A DNA stretch of 64,000 bases from Moringa oleifera (lineage: Eukaryota > Streptophyta > Magnoliopsida > Brassicales > Moringaceae): NCBI GenBank assembly GCA_021397835.1, contig JAJFZO010000230.1, positions 5,264,001 through 5,328,000 on the forward strand. Reading direction: 5' to 3'. Under the pieces are notes generated by a model, which was not told where the DNA came from, ran no database searches, and saw only the letters and a program-made list of their open reading frames with translations. Numbering within the stretch: the stretch's first letter is position 1; each line of letters starts with the position of its first letter. This document shows positions 1-15,252 of the stretch, in pieces. A program made the translations under genes and the position numbers.

Positions 1-961
1 AGATTTTTCCGTGATTATGTTGAAAAAGTAAATATCTTTTTTGATTTATGAAAAATTTTAAAACCTTTAGTATATAAAATTTTTAATTTAAATATTTAAT
101 TTATTATTTATTAAATACTAATTTAATTGATAATATAACATAAATATTATAAATTTATAAATTTATAATTTTATTAAATTATTACATATAATAAGTGTGG
201 CTAACCTTGATTGCACCATTTGTGGACCCACTTTGAGGTGTGGCCTGGTTGAGCCTGCGTTGGCCAAAGGAAAGAAGAAGCTTTCAGTATATATATATTT
301 AAAATTTTATTTTTATCATAATATATATATATAATAATTATTATTTTTTAAATTTTTTGATACACGAAAGTTTAAAAACATGAATCTTATCCGTAGGGCT
401 ATTAGTACTTTGCACCTAACTCTCACTGATCTTTTTGAGGGGTCCGGGCCTTGCTTTGCATGATGAGTGGCTACGTGTGCATGCTTTTAATAAAATGAAA
501 AGGAAGGTCTTCGGCTAATGCGTCTTACGTGCATCCCACTACGAAAGGCAATTCAAAAAGCTGGTGTCACTGTACACATTTATTTTATATCTACTTTTCT
601 ATTTTTTTTTTTAAATGAGGAAAGGTAGAAAAAGAAAAAGTTGTCACTTAGCTTTCACTAAAACATGGATTACTTTTTTTAATATTATTTTAGAGTATGC
701 TTTGATAAGTCTGATTCGCACTGCCAAATTTATAATTGTATACTCATTAATGGACTAATAGTTTCTAAAGTCACTAAAATAATATATAGTTTAATTTTTA
801 ACAGTCTTGAGGGGTGTGACATCTTGATTTTTCAGATTTCCTTGTAAAAATGAAGTATCCAAATATGGAACTTAACATTTGATCTCAATTATTTTATTTG
901 ATGTGAAGTGGTGGGACATCAAGATCTTGATTTGCTTGGGATGAGAATCCTGATACAAAAT
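1..961. other. Intergenic DNA downstream of the ALD1-like gene
   Basis: No gene is visible. The first 200 bases and about 290-370 are strongly A/T-rich. A more mixed-composition stretch lies at about 196-285 and 380-600. The last 150 bases before the ALD1-like stop codon are probably the 3'UTR of that minus-strand gene. Confidence 0.6.
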
Positions 962-4510
<3,549 letters not shown>

Positions 4511-7500
4511 TTGATCTAAGGACTATATCAATCTGTTTTAACAACAACCTGTTCCTCCCTCTTTTTGGTTGTAACAACACTGCATGAGGTATGCAAATAA
4601 GAGAAGACAGCTGAGAAGAATACATGACTGGTTGCGGGATTTAGCTTCAATGTCAAAATTGTTGAAGGATTTCTATATATAAGAGATATAGTGAGCTTCT
4701 GGCATCAAGATGAACATGAACAATCCTATAAATACTACACTAGGTGGCATGCATTGCATGCATGCCGTTGCCCAAGAAAGCGATGTGCAACCTGGAAACA
4801 TTTGAGTCATGGATATGTCTAATAGAATTTTCTGGGCAGTTCCTAAAAGCAAACAAATAAGAAATTGACCAGGCAGCAGATGCCAACCATTGGTACTGCA
4901 AGAAGGTTTTATTTTCTCGGTAACAATTTGTAGGACCATGACATCCATTTGGTCCACTTAGCTATTGAGTGATGCAATGGGATACTCTACATTTTCCACA
5001 CTACCACCCAATCCAAACATGTATTTTCCATTTGGAAAATTCATCATCTGCCTTTCCTTGAACCTGCCTCTGTTTCCAGGTTCAATTATGTATGCTATGC
5101 AAGAGTCCCAAAATTCCTGGTAAGGGTTGGCAGAAAACCGTAAATAATATTACACGAGCAGCTGATTCTCAGCTAAAGAAAGCTACATTAATCTCCAATT
5201 TCTTCAACGCAGATACCAACTTAGAAAAATGGCCACTGGAAGAACCTTCTTCAGGAGTCGTGGAGTATTTGGATTGGACCTAAAAGCAAACATGTGGAAT
5301 GCTTCTAGTGAGACACTGACCCTTACGTTCAAAGACTCAAATATGCAACCCGCAGACGCTCAGTGAGTGATCTAATCATTCCATCTAGGTTCATGCATCC
5401 AATGACTTGACCAGCATCTCTGATAAGATACATCTGCTTCTGGGAAATTACTACTGGAAAGTCACATAAGGCATGGTGGAACTAAGATTACCATATAAAG
5501 ATAATCAAGATGAAGACAACTGAGAAAAGGAAAGGAACAGTGATTTTTGCTGTGAAATTAACAGTCCTTTAATGTAGGTAACGTAAACTATTGGAATCTG
5601 CAATACCGTTCTCTTCTAGGACATAGAATGTGCATGCCAACCATTGGCATTGTTCCAGAATTCGACAGAGTCCTCCATAAATGAGAGTGAGGATGACCCT
5701 TGTTATGATTAATGGCAGAAGGAGCATGGATTAAAACTCTTCCAAAGACCCTTTCACGATTCATGACAGAAAAAGTAGCCTGTAATTGTTGGGTTGAAAC
5801 CCTTTGAAACTATTTCTTGGTTCTATCTGGCGAAGTTATCCATCAAAGGTGAAATGTTCCATAAAGTTGCTTTGATTTAATACATCTAATCTCTTGTCTG
5901 CCTAAACTGCTGTTAAGGAAAACTCATCTAATTTACAATTTTAATGGAAAAAATAGTAAACAGTTTTCTTTTTTATGTTGTAAGGGACGATTTTAAAAAT
6001 ATAAAAGTTATATAAAATACTGAAATATAATCTATGTTACCAAAAATAGATCAAGGATTATCAATTAAATTAAATTAAATTTTATTTTATTAAAAATTTA
6101 AAAAATAAAAATTTTAAATTAAAAATTTTATACAATTAATTTTAATTTTAAAAAATTTAAATATATAAAAAAATTTAAGTTATAGTCATAATAAAATTTT
6201 AAAATTTTTTTAAAAGTAAAAATATTTTCTTAAAAATTAATAATATTAAAAATTAAAAAATATAAAAAATAATTTGTAATTAAAAAACTATTTAAATTTA
6301 AGATGAATTGGAGTGTAGAATTTATCTAAGTCATTTTTAAATATTTTAATTATAAAAATATTTTCAAAAATTTAAAATTATTTAATTCAGAATTTAATTT
6401 AATCTGAATTTATAATTCAGAGTTTAATTTGTTATTTTTTAAACGTTATGATTCTTTTGATAATAAAAATATAATTTAAAATTTTATAAAATATTTACTA
6501 AAAAAATTATTTTATAAAGTTAAAATGCGTCTAAATTTTTATTATATTTTTTGCAATAAATTGATATAAAATTTATTCGATATTATCATTGTTAAAATAA
6601 AAATCAAGACATGATAATTGTCATTAAAAAATTAAAGGTAAATATAAAAATATTTGAATTTTTTTGTTTTTAATTCAAATGTTATTAAATTTATATTTAA
6701 AATTTCAATATATTTAATTTATATAATTATAAAAAATTAATAATATTTTTGTTTTTAAAATATCTCAGAAATAATTTAAATAATTTTATATTTATTTTAA
6801 TTACGTAATTTATAAATTGATTTTTATATTTTAAAAAAAATTAAAAATTAAAAGTTAAAATAAATTAATGTTCAAAAATTGAGAAACTTTATATAATTGT
6901 AGTTTTATTATATTTTTACCTATATGTAAAATTTGAAATCAAGATTCGTTTTATAAAATTTTTATTCATAATATTTAATTTTTAACAAAATTTAAATTGA
7001 TTCAAATTGATATTTTAAACATCTAAAATAACAAATTTCAAATTAAAATATTAATGAAATTAAATTTTTTAAATACCTATTTGATGCTGTTGAAAACATT
7101 AGATAGTTAAATATTGACACATACAAAAAAAATTTCAAAAAATAATTAATTATGAGAGAATTATGAAAATCTGCAAGATTGAAAAAAATAATCAAGAGAC
7201 CTCGAGATTAAAATTAATAAAATTTTGATATTAAAAAATATCTTAAAATTATCATATTTGAAGTCTTGTTTATATACTTAGATCAGAAGGTACTTAAAGT
7301 ACAACTTATCTTTGTAATTATCTATCCTTTTAAATACATCCAATTTATTGTTTAGTATGCTTTGTTAAAAAATCGATACAAATCTAAACATATTATTATT
7401 GAAAATAAATCAATAAAATTTATTTTAATTATTTTTAAGATAATAAGTTGTAAATTAATTTCAATTTAAAATTTAAAAAAATAAAATAAAAATCCAGGGG

Positions 7501-7640
7501 CAAAGCATTGCTAATGTAGGTATAACTTTGCATAGTACAATACACGACATAACTGTGAAATCATAACCGACATGATTTTGACAAAGCATTTGATTAGATT
7601 CAACAATCTATGAAATACCAATAATCTACTGTCAATACTG
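4511..7640. other. Upstream region of ALD1 and A/T-rich block
   Basis: Bases 4511-5940 have mixed composition and should hold the ALD1 promoter. They contain two TTGACC W-box cores (4865-4870, 5407-5412) and two CATGCA/CATGCATG RY-type motifs (4748-4753, 4757-4764). From about 5940 to 7490 the sequence is almost pure A/T low complexity with no credible coding potential. The short open frames here show no recognisable domain and no splice partners. Confidence 0.55.
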
Positions 7641-7717
7641 ATCTAACGGTCAAATATGGAGGACCTCATTTTTTTTATGGTGAGCGTGCCTCTACCTAAT
7701 TTTCTATACAACGAGCC

Positions 7718-7724
<7 letters not shown>

Positions 7725-7756
<32 letters not shown>
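7725..7756 (+). repeat. (TC)n microsatellite, about 16 units
   Basis: A perfect TC dinucleotide run lies in the presumed 5'UTR/promoter of the TRM9-like gene. CT-rich leader sequences are common near plant transcription starts. The run creates open frames on both strands (poly Ser-Leu or Arg-Glu) that are artefacts. Confidence 0.95.
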
Positions 7757-7759
<3 letters not shown>

Positions 7760-8679
7760 CCTAGCTCCCCAATTTGCTCTTGGCGAACAACACTTAGCAG
7801 TTGTAAGCACTTCCTGCGCAATGTTCCTATGCTCAGGTGAGCTTGCTTTCTGTCCCTCTCTGCATCTGTACATAAACTTATATGCTCGGTGTGCATATAT
7901 CCACACATATAAATGATTTGGTGATTGTCGAAGCCATAGATTTGGGTGTTCTATTAAAGCCCTGTAGGATTTGATTTGATTAAGAAACGTTCATTATCTT
8001 GAAATGTGGGTTTTACTGCGGTGTGGTGGTTCATGTTCTTAATTTGAATGAAACAGAAATGATAACCCTATTTCTGTTGAAATACAATTTTTTGTGACTT
8101 TGATCTTATTAGTGTCTTAATACTCCAATACTTGCTTAAATAATGTTGGTCTTCTCAGAATGAGTGGGAAAAGTGCAGTAGAATCTTAGGTGATGGATCT
8201 TTCTTTTTTCTCCCCTTTTAAGTATGATTTTCAATCAAAGAAGATACAAAGAAAACTGGGGAACTTTTTGAATTTAGAAATTTCAACTTTGTTTTCGTTT
8301 CCATATTGAAGATATGCTTTTCACTGTCCATAATTGCGCCTTTTCATTCTCCGGAACGGTTCTAGCTGTTTGTGTTGATTTAAGCACTTTCAAAGTTCTA
8401 TATTCAAGGTTGTTATCTTCCAAAAATTTGATTGCTGGGAAGTAGATTTTAGATGCTGAGAGCAAATTGAAGCAAAGGGCATGTGTTAGTGGTGTGAACC
8501 TATATCCTCCACTTGTCAATGAACTTCGTGTGAATGAATTATTAATACTATTCATGATATATATATTTAAAAATGCCATGCCTGAAGTTAGGGACTCCAC
8601 TTCAATAATTGATGTATCAAAGTTATTGCTTGTAGCCTAATTCTGGTCTAAACTGGCATGTGAAGTTATATCCTCCACT

Positions 8680-9100
8680 TTCTTTTATAAGTGTGCACTT
8701 TCTTGACTTATCTATTGTTTAAAAATTAAACAAAAAGAAAAAAGAGATGCATGAACGAGGAGGAGAAAATGACAGTATTTGGAAAATAAAATTGAAGGAT
8801 AGAAAAATGAGTGTCCACTTCCTTTTATTTGTGTGGGTTTCCTTGCCTTGTTCTATTGTAAAAAACAAAAAACAAAGAGATGCATGAATGAGAAGCAGAA
8901 AACGATGCTATGACATTTGACCTGAAGTTGGAAAATGTATGATAACTGAAGAGCCAGGAGCAGAAATAAAATTGAAGGATGGATACAAGGGTGTTCACAG
9001 GGAGAAAGTGTGTCTAAGAAACAGAAAATTATCCCATTACACTTGCCCGAGTTGAAAAATATATGAGAATTGACAAGTCAGAGGTTAATGGAAATGGAGG
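8680..9100. repeat. Diverged tandem repeat, about 2-3 units of roughly 140-200 bp
   Basis: A block containing a TCCACTT-type start, TTCTATTGT, an A-rich run, GAGATGCATGAA and AAATAAAATTGAAGGAT occurs near 8680-8800. It recurs near 8816-8980, and a third partial copy seems to follow to about 9090. It lies inside the 5'UTR intron. The copies have clearly drifted, so the duplication is old. Confidence 0.55.
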
Positions 9101-9365
9101 ACAGATTACTATTGTGAGCTCTCAGCTACATCATGGTGGATAACCCATTGGCAGAAGAAAAAAAAAAAAAAAAAGAAGGAAAGTATGGTGCATATGATGC
9201 AGGTTTTTATTTATTTTATAATGGCTTTATAATGCATCCTAAAACTTAATCTCTCCATAATTTGAAAATTATTTACTTTATTAGCTCTCTCATGAAAAAT
9301 GAATTTACTTTATAGCCTTTGTCTTTTTGCAGAATTTTTTGTGATTAGGTTCACCTTTCTTGCTG

Positions 9366-11412
9366 ATGTTTCTTGATGCACTAAGAGCTAGCAGACATAT
9401 TTACCAGCCACTAAAAACTCAGATTTTGCCTGTTGTCTCCAATAGTTGTGGTTTTGATTTGGTAACTCTTGGCAATATGAGAGAAATCAAAGTAAAGGCT
9501 GCTTCTGGTTCATGTACTGTGGTCGATGGAATATCTCATGATCTGCATTCTGGATCAATAAGTGAGGATCAGAGGTGCTCCTCCCCAAGTGTAAAATACA
9601 CCCCTGAAATTGAAAAGAAGTATGTTCATCATGTTTATGATGCTATAGCTCCTCATTTCAGCTCCACCAGGTTTTCTAAGTGGCCAAAAGTTGCCAAGTT
9701 TCTAAATTCATTACCTTCAGGTTCTCTTATCTTGGATGCAGGGTGTGGAAATGGGAAGTACTTGGGTTTAAATCCTGATTGCTTTTTTATAGGTTGTGAT
9801 ATAAGTGCTCCCCTTATCAAGATCTGTGCAGAAAGAGGGTACGAAGTTTTGGTTGCAGATGCCGTTAATCTTCCTTACAGAACTAATTTTGGAGATGCAG
9901 CTATCTCCATAGCAGTGTTGCATCACCTAAGTACAGAGAATAGAAGGAAGAAAGCACTTGAAGAATTAGTCCGAGTAGTCAAAAAAGGTGGCCTAGTTCT
10001 AATAACAGTTTGGGCTGTAGAGCAGGAGGATAAGTCATTAGTTACCAAATGGACTCCACTTAACCAAAAGTATGTAGAAGAATGGATTGGACCAGGCAGC
10101 CCTCGTGTTCGCAGCTCTTCATCTGTCACCCTGGAGAGTATCCCAGAACACGAGGAAAATAGTCTGGGGCAGAACGTAAAAGGTTCCGAGAAAAATATAA
10201 CTCAGAAGTTGCAAGAATCAGTGTCTTTAAATCCTCAAAGTCAAGATGAGTTGTTAATGCCCATTGATGAACACACTATGAAGAATCAGGAATATTTTGT
10301 TCCTTGGCACTTGCCTTACCACCGGGCTGAAGTCAGTGGTGCTTCTGCCTGTGCTCTTGCAAATGGCCTTGCAAAGAAAGATGATAAAAAGGGTGCAGTA
10401 GTATACAACAGATACTATCATGTATTCAGTGAAGGTGAACTTGAAAGGTAAGCTGATCAATATTTAATTTATTACTTTCCTGTGATTGTCTGAGATGGGT
10501 ATTAAGTATTAATGATTTCTCTTGTTCTTCATTTGTGGTACTTAAAAATGAAAAAGAAAACGGTGGATTTGTAGAAATAACTGTTACAGCAATGACATAG
10601 TTATGAGGAAAGGTTTTTGATATGCTAGTCACAATGACTGGGAAAAACTGTCGATGATATTGGGCATGGACATCTAATACAGAGAATTGTCTTGAACAAG
10701 TCATACAAACTAAATAACTAGAAGTGGGAATACATCCTAGGGATATGAAAAACAGAAGTTTCTACCGTGCAGAAACAGGGAAGATACTGTTTATGGGCAG
10801 TTAAAGACTGGGACTTCATTTTTGAACTAATGATCTGTGTCTACTGGTCATCGATTTTTCCCGATCTTTCTTTTTGGTCTCTCTTAATAGGAGACTGAGT
10901 TGCATACTGCAGAATTTGGTAATGAGACCGCAAATTTATGCTTGTGCGGCATTCTTTAATATGGTACGAATGTTTTGTTGTTTAAGCTGAGTTGGTTTTA
11001 TGACACTGGAAAATCCACCTGAACCAGCTAAAGTGCCTCAATGGATCAGAAGAGGCCACATCAGAGATTAGTTTTTGTTTTTAGATAGTTTGACTGAGGA
11101 ACTAATTTTCACACTGTTATCCGTACCAGACTATGTTATATATGTGGAATTAGAGAAGGCCTTCCACTATTTTCATCTTGAGCGTAACTCTGAGATCTGT
11201 GAATGGACTGGTCGTAAATCCGTTGATAAAGCAATATGCAGAATATAACATGTTTCTCTCTCCACTTAACATTATTATCATTAATTTTCCCTTGTGATGC
11301 CCATGCTTCTCATAATTTGTGCAGGTTAGTATCTGAAATGGACAATGCAGTAGTCGTTGATCGGTTTTATGATAAATCAAATTGGTGTATTATTCTCAAG
11401 AAAACATCATAA
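9366..11412 (+). CDS. TRM9: TRM9-type tRNA (carboxymethyluridine34-5-O)-methyltransferase, two coding exons
   Basis: SAM-dependent methyltransferase. TRM9 enzymes, with TRM112, make mcm5U at the wobble position of certain tRNAs in the cytoplasm. The coding exons are 9366 (or 9477)-10447 and 11325-11412, joined through a split Arg codon (AG|G). The protein is 389 aa from the ATG at 9366 or 352 aa from the ATG at 9477; the second begins MREIKVK, as I recall for the Arabidopsis homologue, and is the better start. Visible motifs are EKKYVHHVYDAIAPHFSSTR, the SAM motif ILDAGCGNGKYLG, FIGCDIS, VADAVNLPYR, IAVLHHLST and the family C-terminal signature FVPWHLPYHR followed by YNRYYHVFSEGELERL. The spacer between EEWIGPG and FVPWHL is Ser/Gln-rich and longer than in yeast Trm9. 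The alternative identity, the ALKBH8 methyltransferase domain, is unlikely because no oxygenase or RRM domain is present. Confidence 0.9.
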
Positions 11413-14400
11413 CAAGGAGAATTCAATTCATGACCATGGACCTGAAAGGATTGTATGATAAAGCAGATGGTTTTTTTGAAGGCTGTGTCAAGCTGTTACA
11501 TCTGAGGGATGAAAACTACTGTACTCACCAAGTTGCCAGCTGCCTATGATGCATATTTTCAAATTTTGTGATGAAGGTACTTGGTCATGGTTGGTGTTCC
11601 TATTTTCTTTCTTGTCTTTGTGGGAAGAGGGTCCAGAGAGAGACAGAGGGAGAGGCAGGGAGTAGTGAGGACTGGCAGCAAACATTGATTGGCCTTGCTA
11701 GAGGTATGTAAGAGGCAAGATCAGGCTTTCTGAATATTTCTACTGCTATGTTTATTTTTCATTTATAGATTCATGACTTGACTTGGTCCCGTTTATGAAA
11801 CTTTAGGTTATTTCATAGTAATTTATTTACATTCTAATCCTGGAAAGTTATACTGTTAGTTCTAGATTAAGACAACCAAAACACATATAACAAAACATGG
11901 AGAATCCTAACTTTGTGGAAGTTTCAAATTCTGAATAGTGAAAATCAATACAAGGACTTCCCGTTAAGGCCTTGTTGTTATGGTAACATGTGTCCTCGTG
12001 GCTCAATCATGGTTACTCAAGTCTTTTTGTCTGGCCTGGCTTCCCTTTTGACTGAAGACACAAATATCTTACATTTGCATTGAATGAGGACCTTCATTGT
12101 TGATTAAGAATGTTACCAACCAAAAAGCAGTGAGTTATTTTCATTGCCCCACCATCCACTCTTGGTTAGATCCAACTTTTTCTTGAGAAAAGATGCAAAG
12201 GAATTTCACATTCCTTTTCTTTTCATTTCCTGGAAAAGAAAATCTTACCAAATGTAGCCCTTTTGAGATCTTCAAACAGAGTTTCAGAAAGAGGGTTTGG
12301 TGATACCTTTTTGCAGTTTGTGTTCATCTTTTTTTTTTTTTTTCCACGTTTTTAGTTTGCTAAAGTAAGAGCATATCTATCTTGAAAATACCCAACGAAA
12401 ATTTTTAAATAAGACGTTGGAGTATATGGTTCCTTGCCTTTTTACAATAGGATCAGGAGTATCTTGTTATAACAAAAGAAGACATTTTCTTTTTTGGGTT
12501 AATGTTTCTAGGTTTGATTAAAAGATACAGTTGTTCAGAAATTAGCAAAATACAGAGATGAGATTTGGAGATAGTTATTGATTTTGCTTTCATTGGAAGT
12601 ACAATTAGATTTCTTCAAACTGCAATTTTTTAAATAAAAAGTAAAAAATAAAACTAATTTACTTAAAATCATTTATTTTATTTTATGATCAGAACTGAAA
12701 ATAGGGTTACTATTAGGTTAACCCTTTGATGATAAAATTCCAAAAATAATGTCTTGACCTCATTAAACTTATTTTATTTTTAATTTGAGTTTAATCTCAG
12801 AATAAAATCAAATTCAGAATATTTAAGTTTCGGTTTATCTCAAAAGCAAGCATTTGGCTGCTTTAATGTGAATAAAATATACTTCAATATTATTTGTTTA
12901 TTTTTAAATAATTTAAATCAATTAATTGATAATATAGGAAGATCAAATTGACAAATTGAAAAGTGGGTACTGTGCTTTTGTTGCTAAGATTAAGATTTTT
13001 CACTGATTTCACGGAAGTAATATTTGATAATTTAATAAAATTAATAGTTATATATATTATTTTTATATTATTATTATAAATTATAAAATTATTTTTTAAA
13101 TCTATACAAAAATTCACAATAATTAAAATTTTAAAAATATTTTTATCTTTAATTATAATAACAAACAATTTATGATACCTTAAATTTGTGAGTCCACCAA
13201 GGTGTGGTCATTGGAAGCTGATCCTTCACCAAAAAAGCTGTCACCCCAATTAAGGCATCATAGATAGTTTCTGCAATGGACCCCCTGCCGCCGGTAGATG
13301 CCCTAATTTATTTTTGTGTACATATATTTGTCAGCAAGTACCCTGGAAGGACCCTTCACATTTAAAACTTTTTAAAAAGCAGTCTGTGCAGATTTTGTTA
13401 TCCAAGTTTACAGGTACAAAGTTGAAGCAACCAATGAATTCATCTTTTTTACTTTTTCTCATTATTTGTGAAAATGATTATATTTAATATTGACATATAA
13501 TGGGATTTTCACATGTCACTTTTTTAAAAATTAAGGTAAATATGATTTTTTAAAAGTTTTATTATTTTAATTGCAATTTAAAGTTTCAATATATTTTAAT
13601 TTAAATTTTAGTTCAAATAATTGTAAAAAATTAATGATATTTTTATTATTAAAATATTTTTAAAATGATTCAAATAAATTTTGACTTCATCTTAAGTTTA
13701 TTTTTTAAATTTAAATAATTTTTATTTATAAATTTTTAAAATTTTTTAGAATATAGAACTAAAAAGAAAATATTTTGTATTAAGAAAATTTGAAATTTTT
13801 GTGATAGTAACTTAACATATAAATTGGATTTTTAATTTTTAATTCTTTTAACAAAATTCATATTGATTTAAATTAAAATTTTGAATGCATATTTAAAAAA
13901 TTAAAATGTGCGTGATTGAAATTAAAATCTATCCAAAATTTTTGATCATTTTTAATATTTATCTTAAAACTAATTTAATTATTTAACTTTTACAAACATA
14001 TTTTAAGATTATATGTGTCATAATCGTTACTAAAATAAATAATATAAAATAATGTTAAATTAAGATTTAGTCCCTTAATAAGTAAGCATCAATTTATAGA
14101 TCAAGTTTAAATTTAACATTCATTAAGTATCGGTGTAATTTTTTATTGCTAATTTTATAATTTTGAAAAAGATAACTTCCATATTTAAACATATTTAAAA
14201 TGATTTTAATATATAAAAAAATAAAAATTCAATTATTGATCCTTAACATTGTATGATTCGTTATTGTGGTACCGAGAACTCACAGATGCAACACATGGTA
14301 ATAAAGTATGTCTCTTAAACATGTTAACAAGATTTTTAATACATAAAGTGATTGACAACTGAATATGGACCATTCATTAATAGTTAGATGATACAATAAT

Positions 14401-15252
14401 CACAAAAGGAATTTAGGCCTTAACTCGACCGACATCTGGATGGTCAATTATTAACATTAGATGAGGCTCAACAGCACCATTGACATTTGGAATGCCAATT
14501 GTTAACATTAGATGATGACACAAACACAATTCAATTCAGACAAGTGATACTCCCTTAAACCAAATTTAGCCGCTCATAAAAGAAAATTGGAACAAATTAC
14601 ATCCAGCCAAGCAATTGAGGGGTTTAAACATCAAATCTCCTAAAATTAGAAGTAATAATAATTAATATAACAAAAATTAAATAATCACAAAACATTTGAT
14701 TCGTAGTAGTTTATTTTAGAGTTCATTTATCTTGCAATTGTGTCCAAAAAAAAAATTATGTTATGAAAATAAATTATAGAAAACATAACTTACTTTATCC
14801 TCAACTATTTTTGTAGTGCCTTTTATATAATGAAGCTTAATACTCGCATGTAGAAACTTCAAAATACCTTTTTCTGTGTAAATTGATGTGCACAGATAAT
14901 TGACAGGCATGACCCATTTTAAGTTTTGCTTGGCTATTAGGTATTCTCGTGTTTTCTTTTAGTGTGCAAAAGCAACAGCTGAAACTTGAACATTGAAGAT
15001 CAAATGGACCTACATATGGTTCTTGGTGGCAAGAAAACTATCTAACATTAATGCCGTATTATTGCAGCAAGTTGGGCTGTGTTTCTTCGCCAGGCAATAC
15101 CCAACTGCCAGTTCAGAGAAAGCAATATTGGGGGGACAAGCAGACATTACTCAATCTGGCCAATATAACGATCTACATTTAACTCACCCTTTGTATATAT
15201 CTAAGTTATTTGTTTCCTCAACTGCTACAATAACGAGATACAAAGATTGAAG
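11413..15252. other. Intergenic: 3'UTR, A/T-rich block and an LTR-like repeat
   Basis: The TRM9 3'UTR probably extends to about 11850. Bases 11850-12650 have mixed composition without coding signal. Bases 12650-14280 are A/T-rich low complexity, interrupted by a normal-composition island at about 13190-13450. Two copies of a 21-base motif (14444-14464, 14495-14515) lie about 51 bp apart. An LTR-like repeat follows at about 14600-14925. The last 300 bases should carry the GPAT promoter and leader. Confidence 0.5.
14600..14925 (+). mobile_element. Degenerate LTR-like repeat, copy 1
   Basis: This stretch aligns by eye with 26795-27130, in the same order and orientation. Shared blocks are a CTAAAA..AGAAG/AAAGCAATAATAA tract, AATCA(T/C)..ACA..ATTTGAT/ATTTATAGT followed by a GAGTT(C/A) block, a TATATAATGAAGC/TGTATAATGTAAAA tract, GCATGTAGAAA/GCATATGTAGAAA and TGTAAATTG with GCACA. 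The layout resembles the LTR of a Copia-type element. No internal retroelement genes or clear target-site duplication were found, so it is called a remnant. Confidence 0.5.

Larger units (their letters stand above)
7640..9476 (+). other. 5' leader and 5'UTR intron of the TRM9-like gene
   Basis: A likely leader exon runs from about 7700 to 7836 and ends at a CTCAG|GTGAGC donor. The best matching acceptor is TTTTTGCAG at 9332, giving an intron of about 1.5 kb (7837-9332). Stops in all frames rule out a coding extension through the intron. Near 8640-9100 the intron holds diverged tandem repeats sharing GAGATGCATGAA and AAATAAAATTGAAGGAT. The exon ends are inferred from splice signals only. Confidence 0.5.

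Noticed and set aside
4673..4957. 94-codon minus-strand frame upstream of ALD1
   Set aside because: No domain, and the sequence lies in promoter-like DNA; the exon at 4396-4510 fits ALD1 phase and wording better.
5092..5283. 63-codon plus-strand frame
   Set aside because: Short, with no recognisable domain and no splice partner.
7643..7916. Overlapping open frames on both strands, rich in Ser-Leu or Arg-Glu
   Set aside because: They are read through the TC microsatellite and have no other conserved sequence.
8283..8600. 105-codon minus-strand frame inside the TRM9 leader intron
   Set aside because: Antisense to an intron, and no family resemblance could be recognised.
12890..13168. 92-codon Ile/Asn/Lys-rich frame
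   Set aside because: Composition is that of translated A/T low-complexity DNA.
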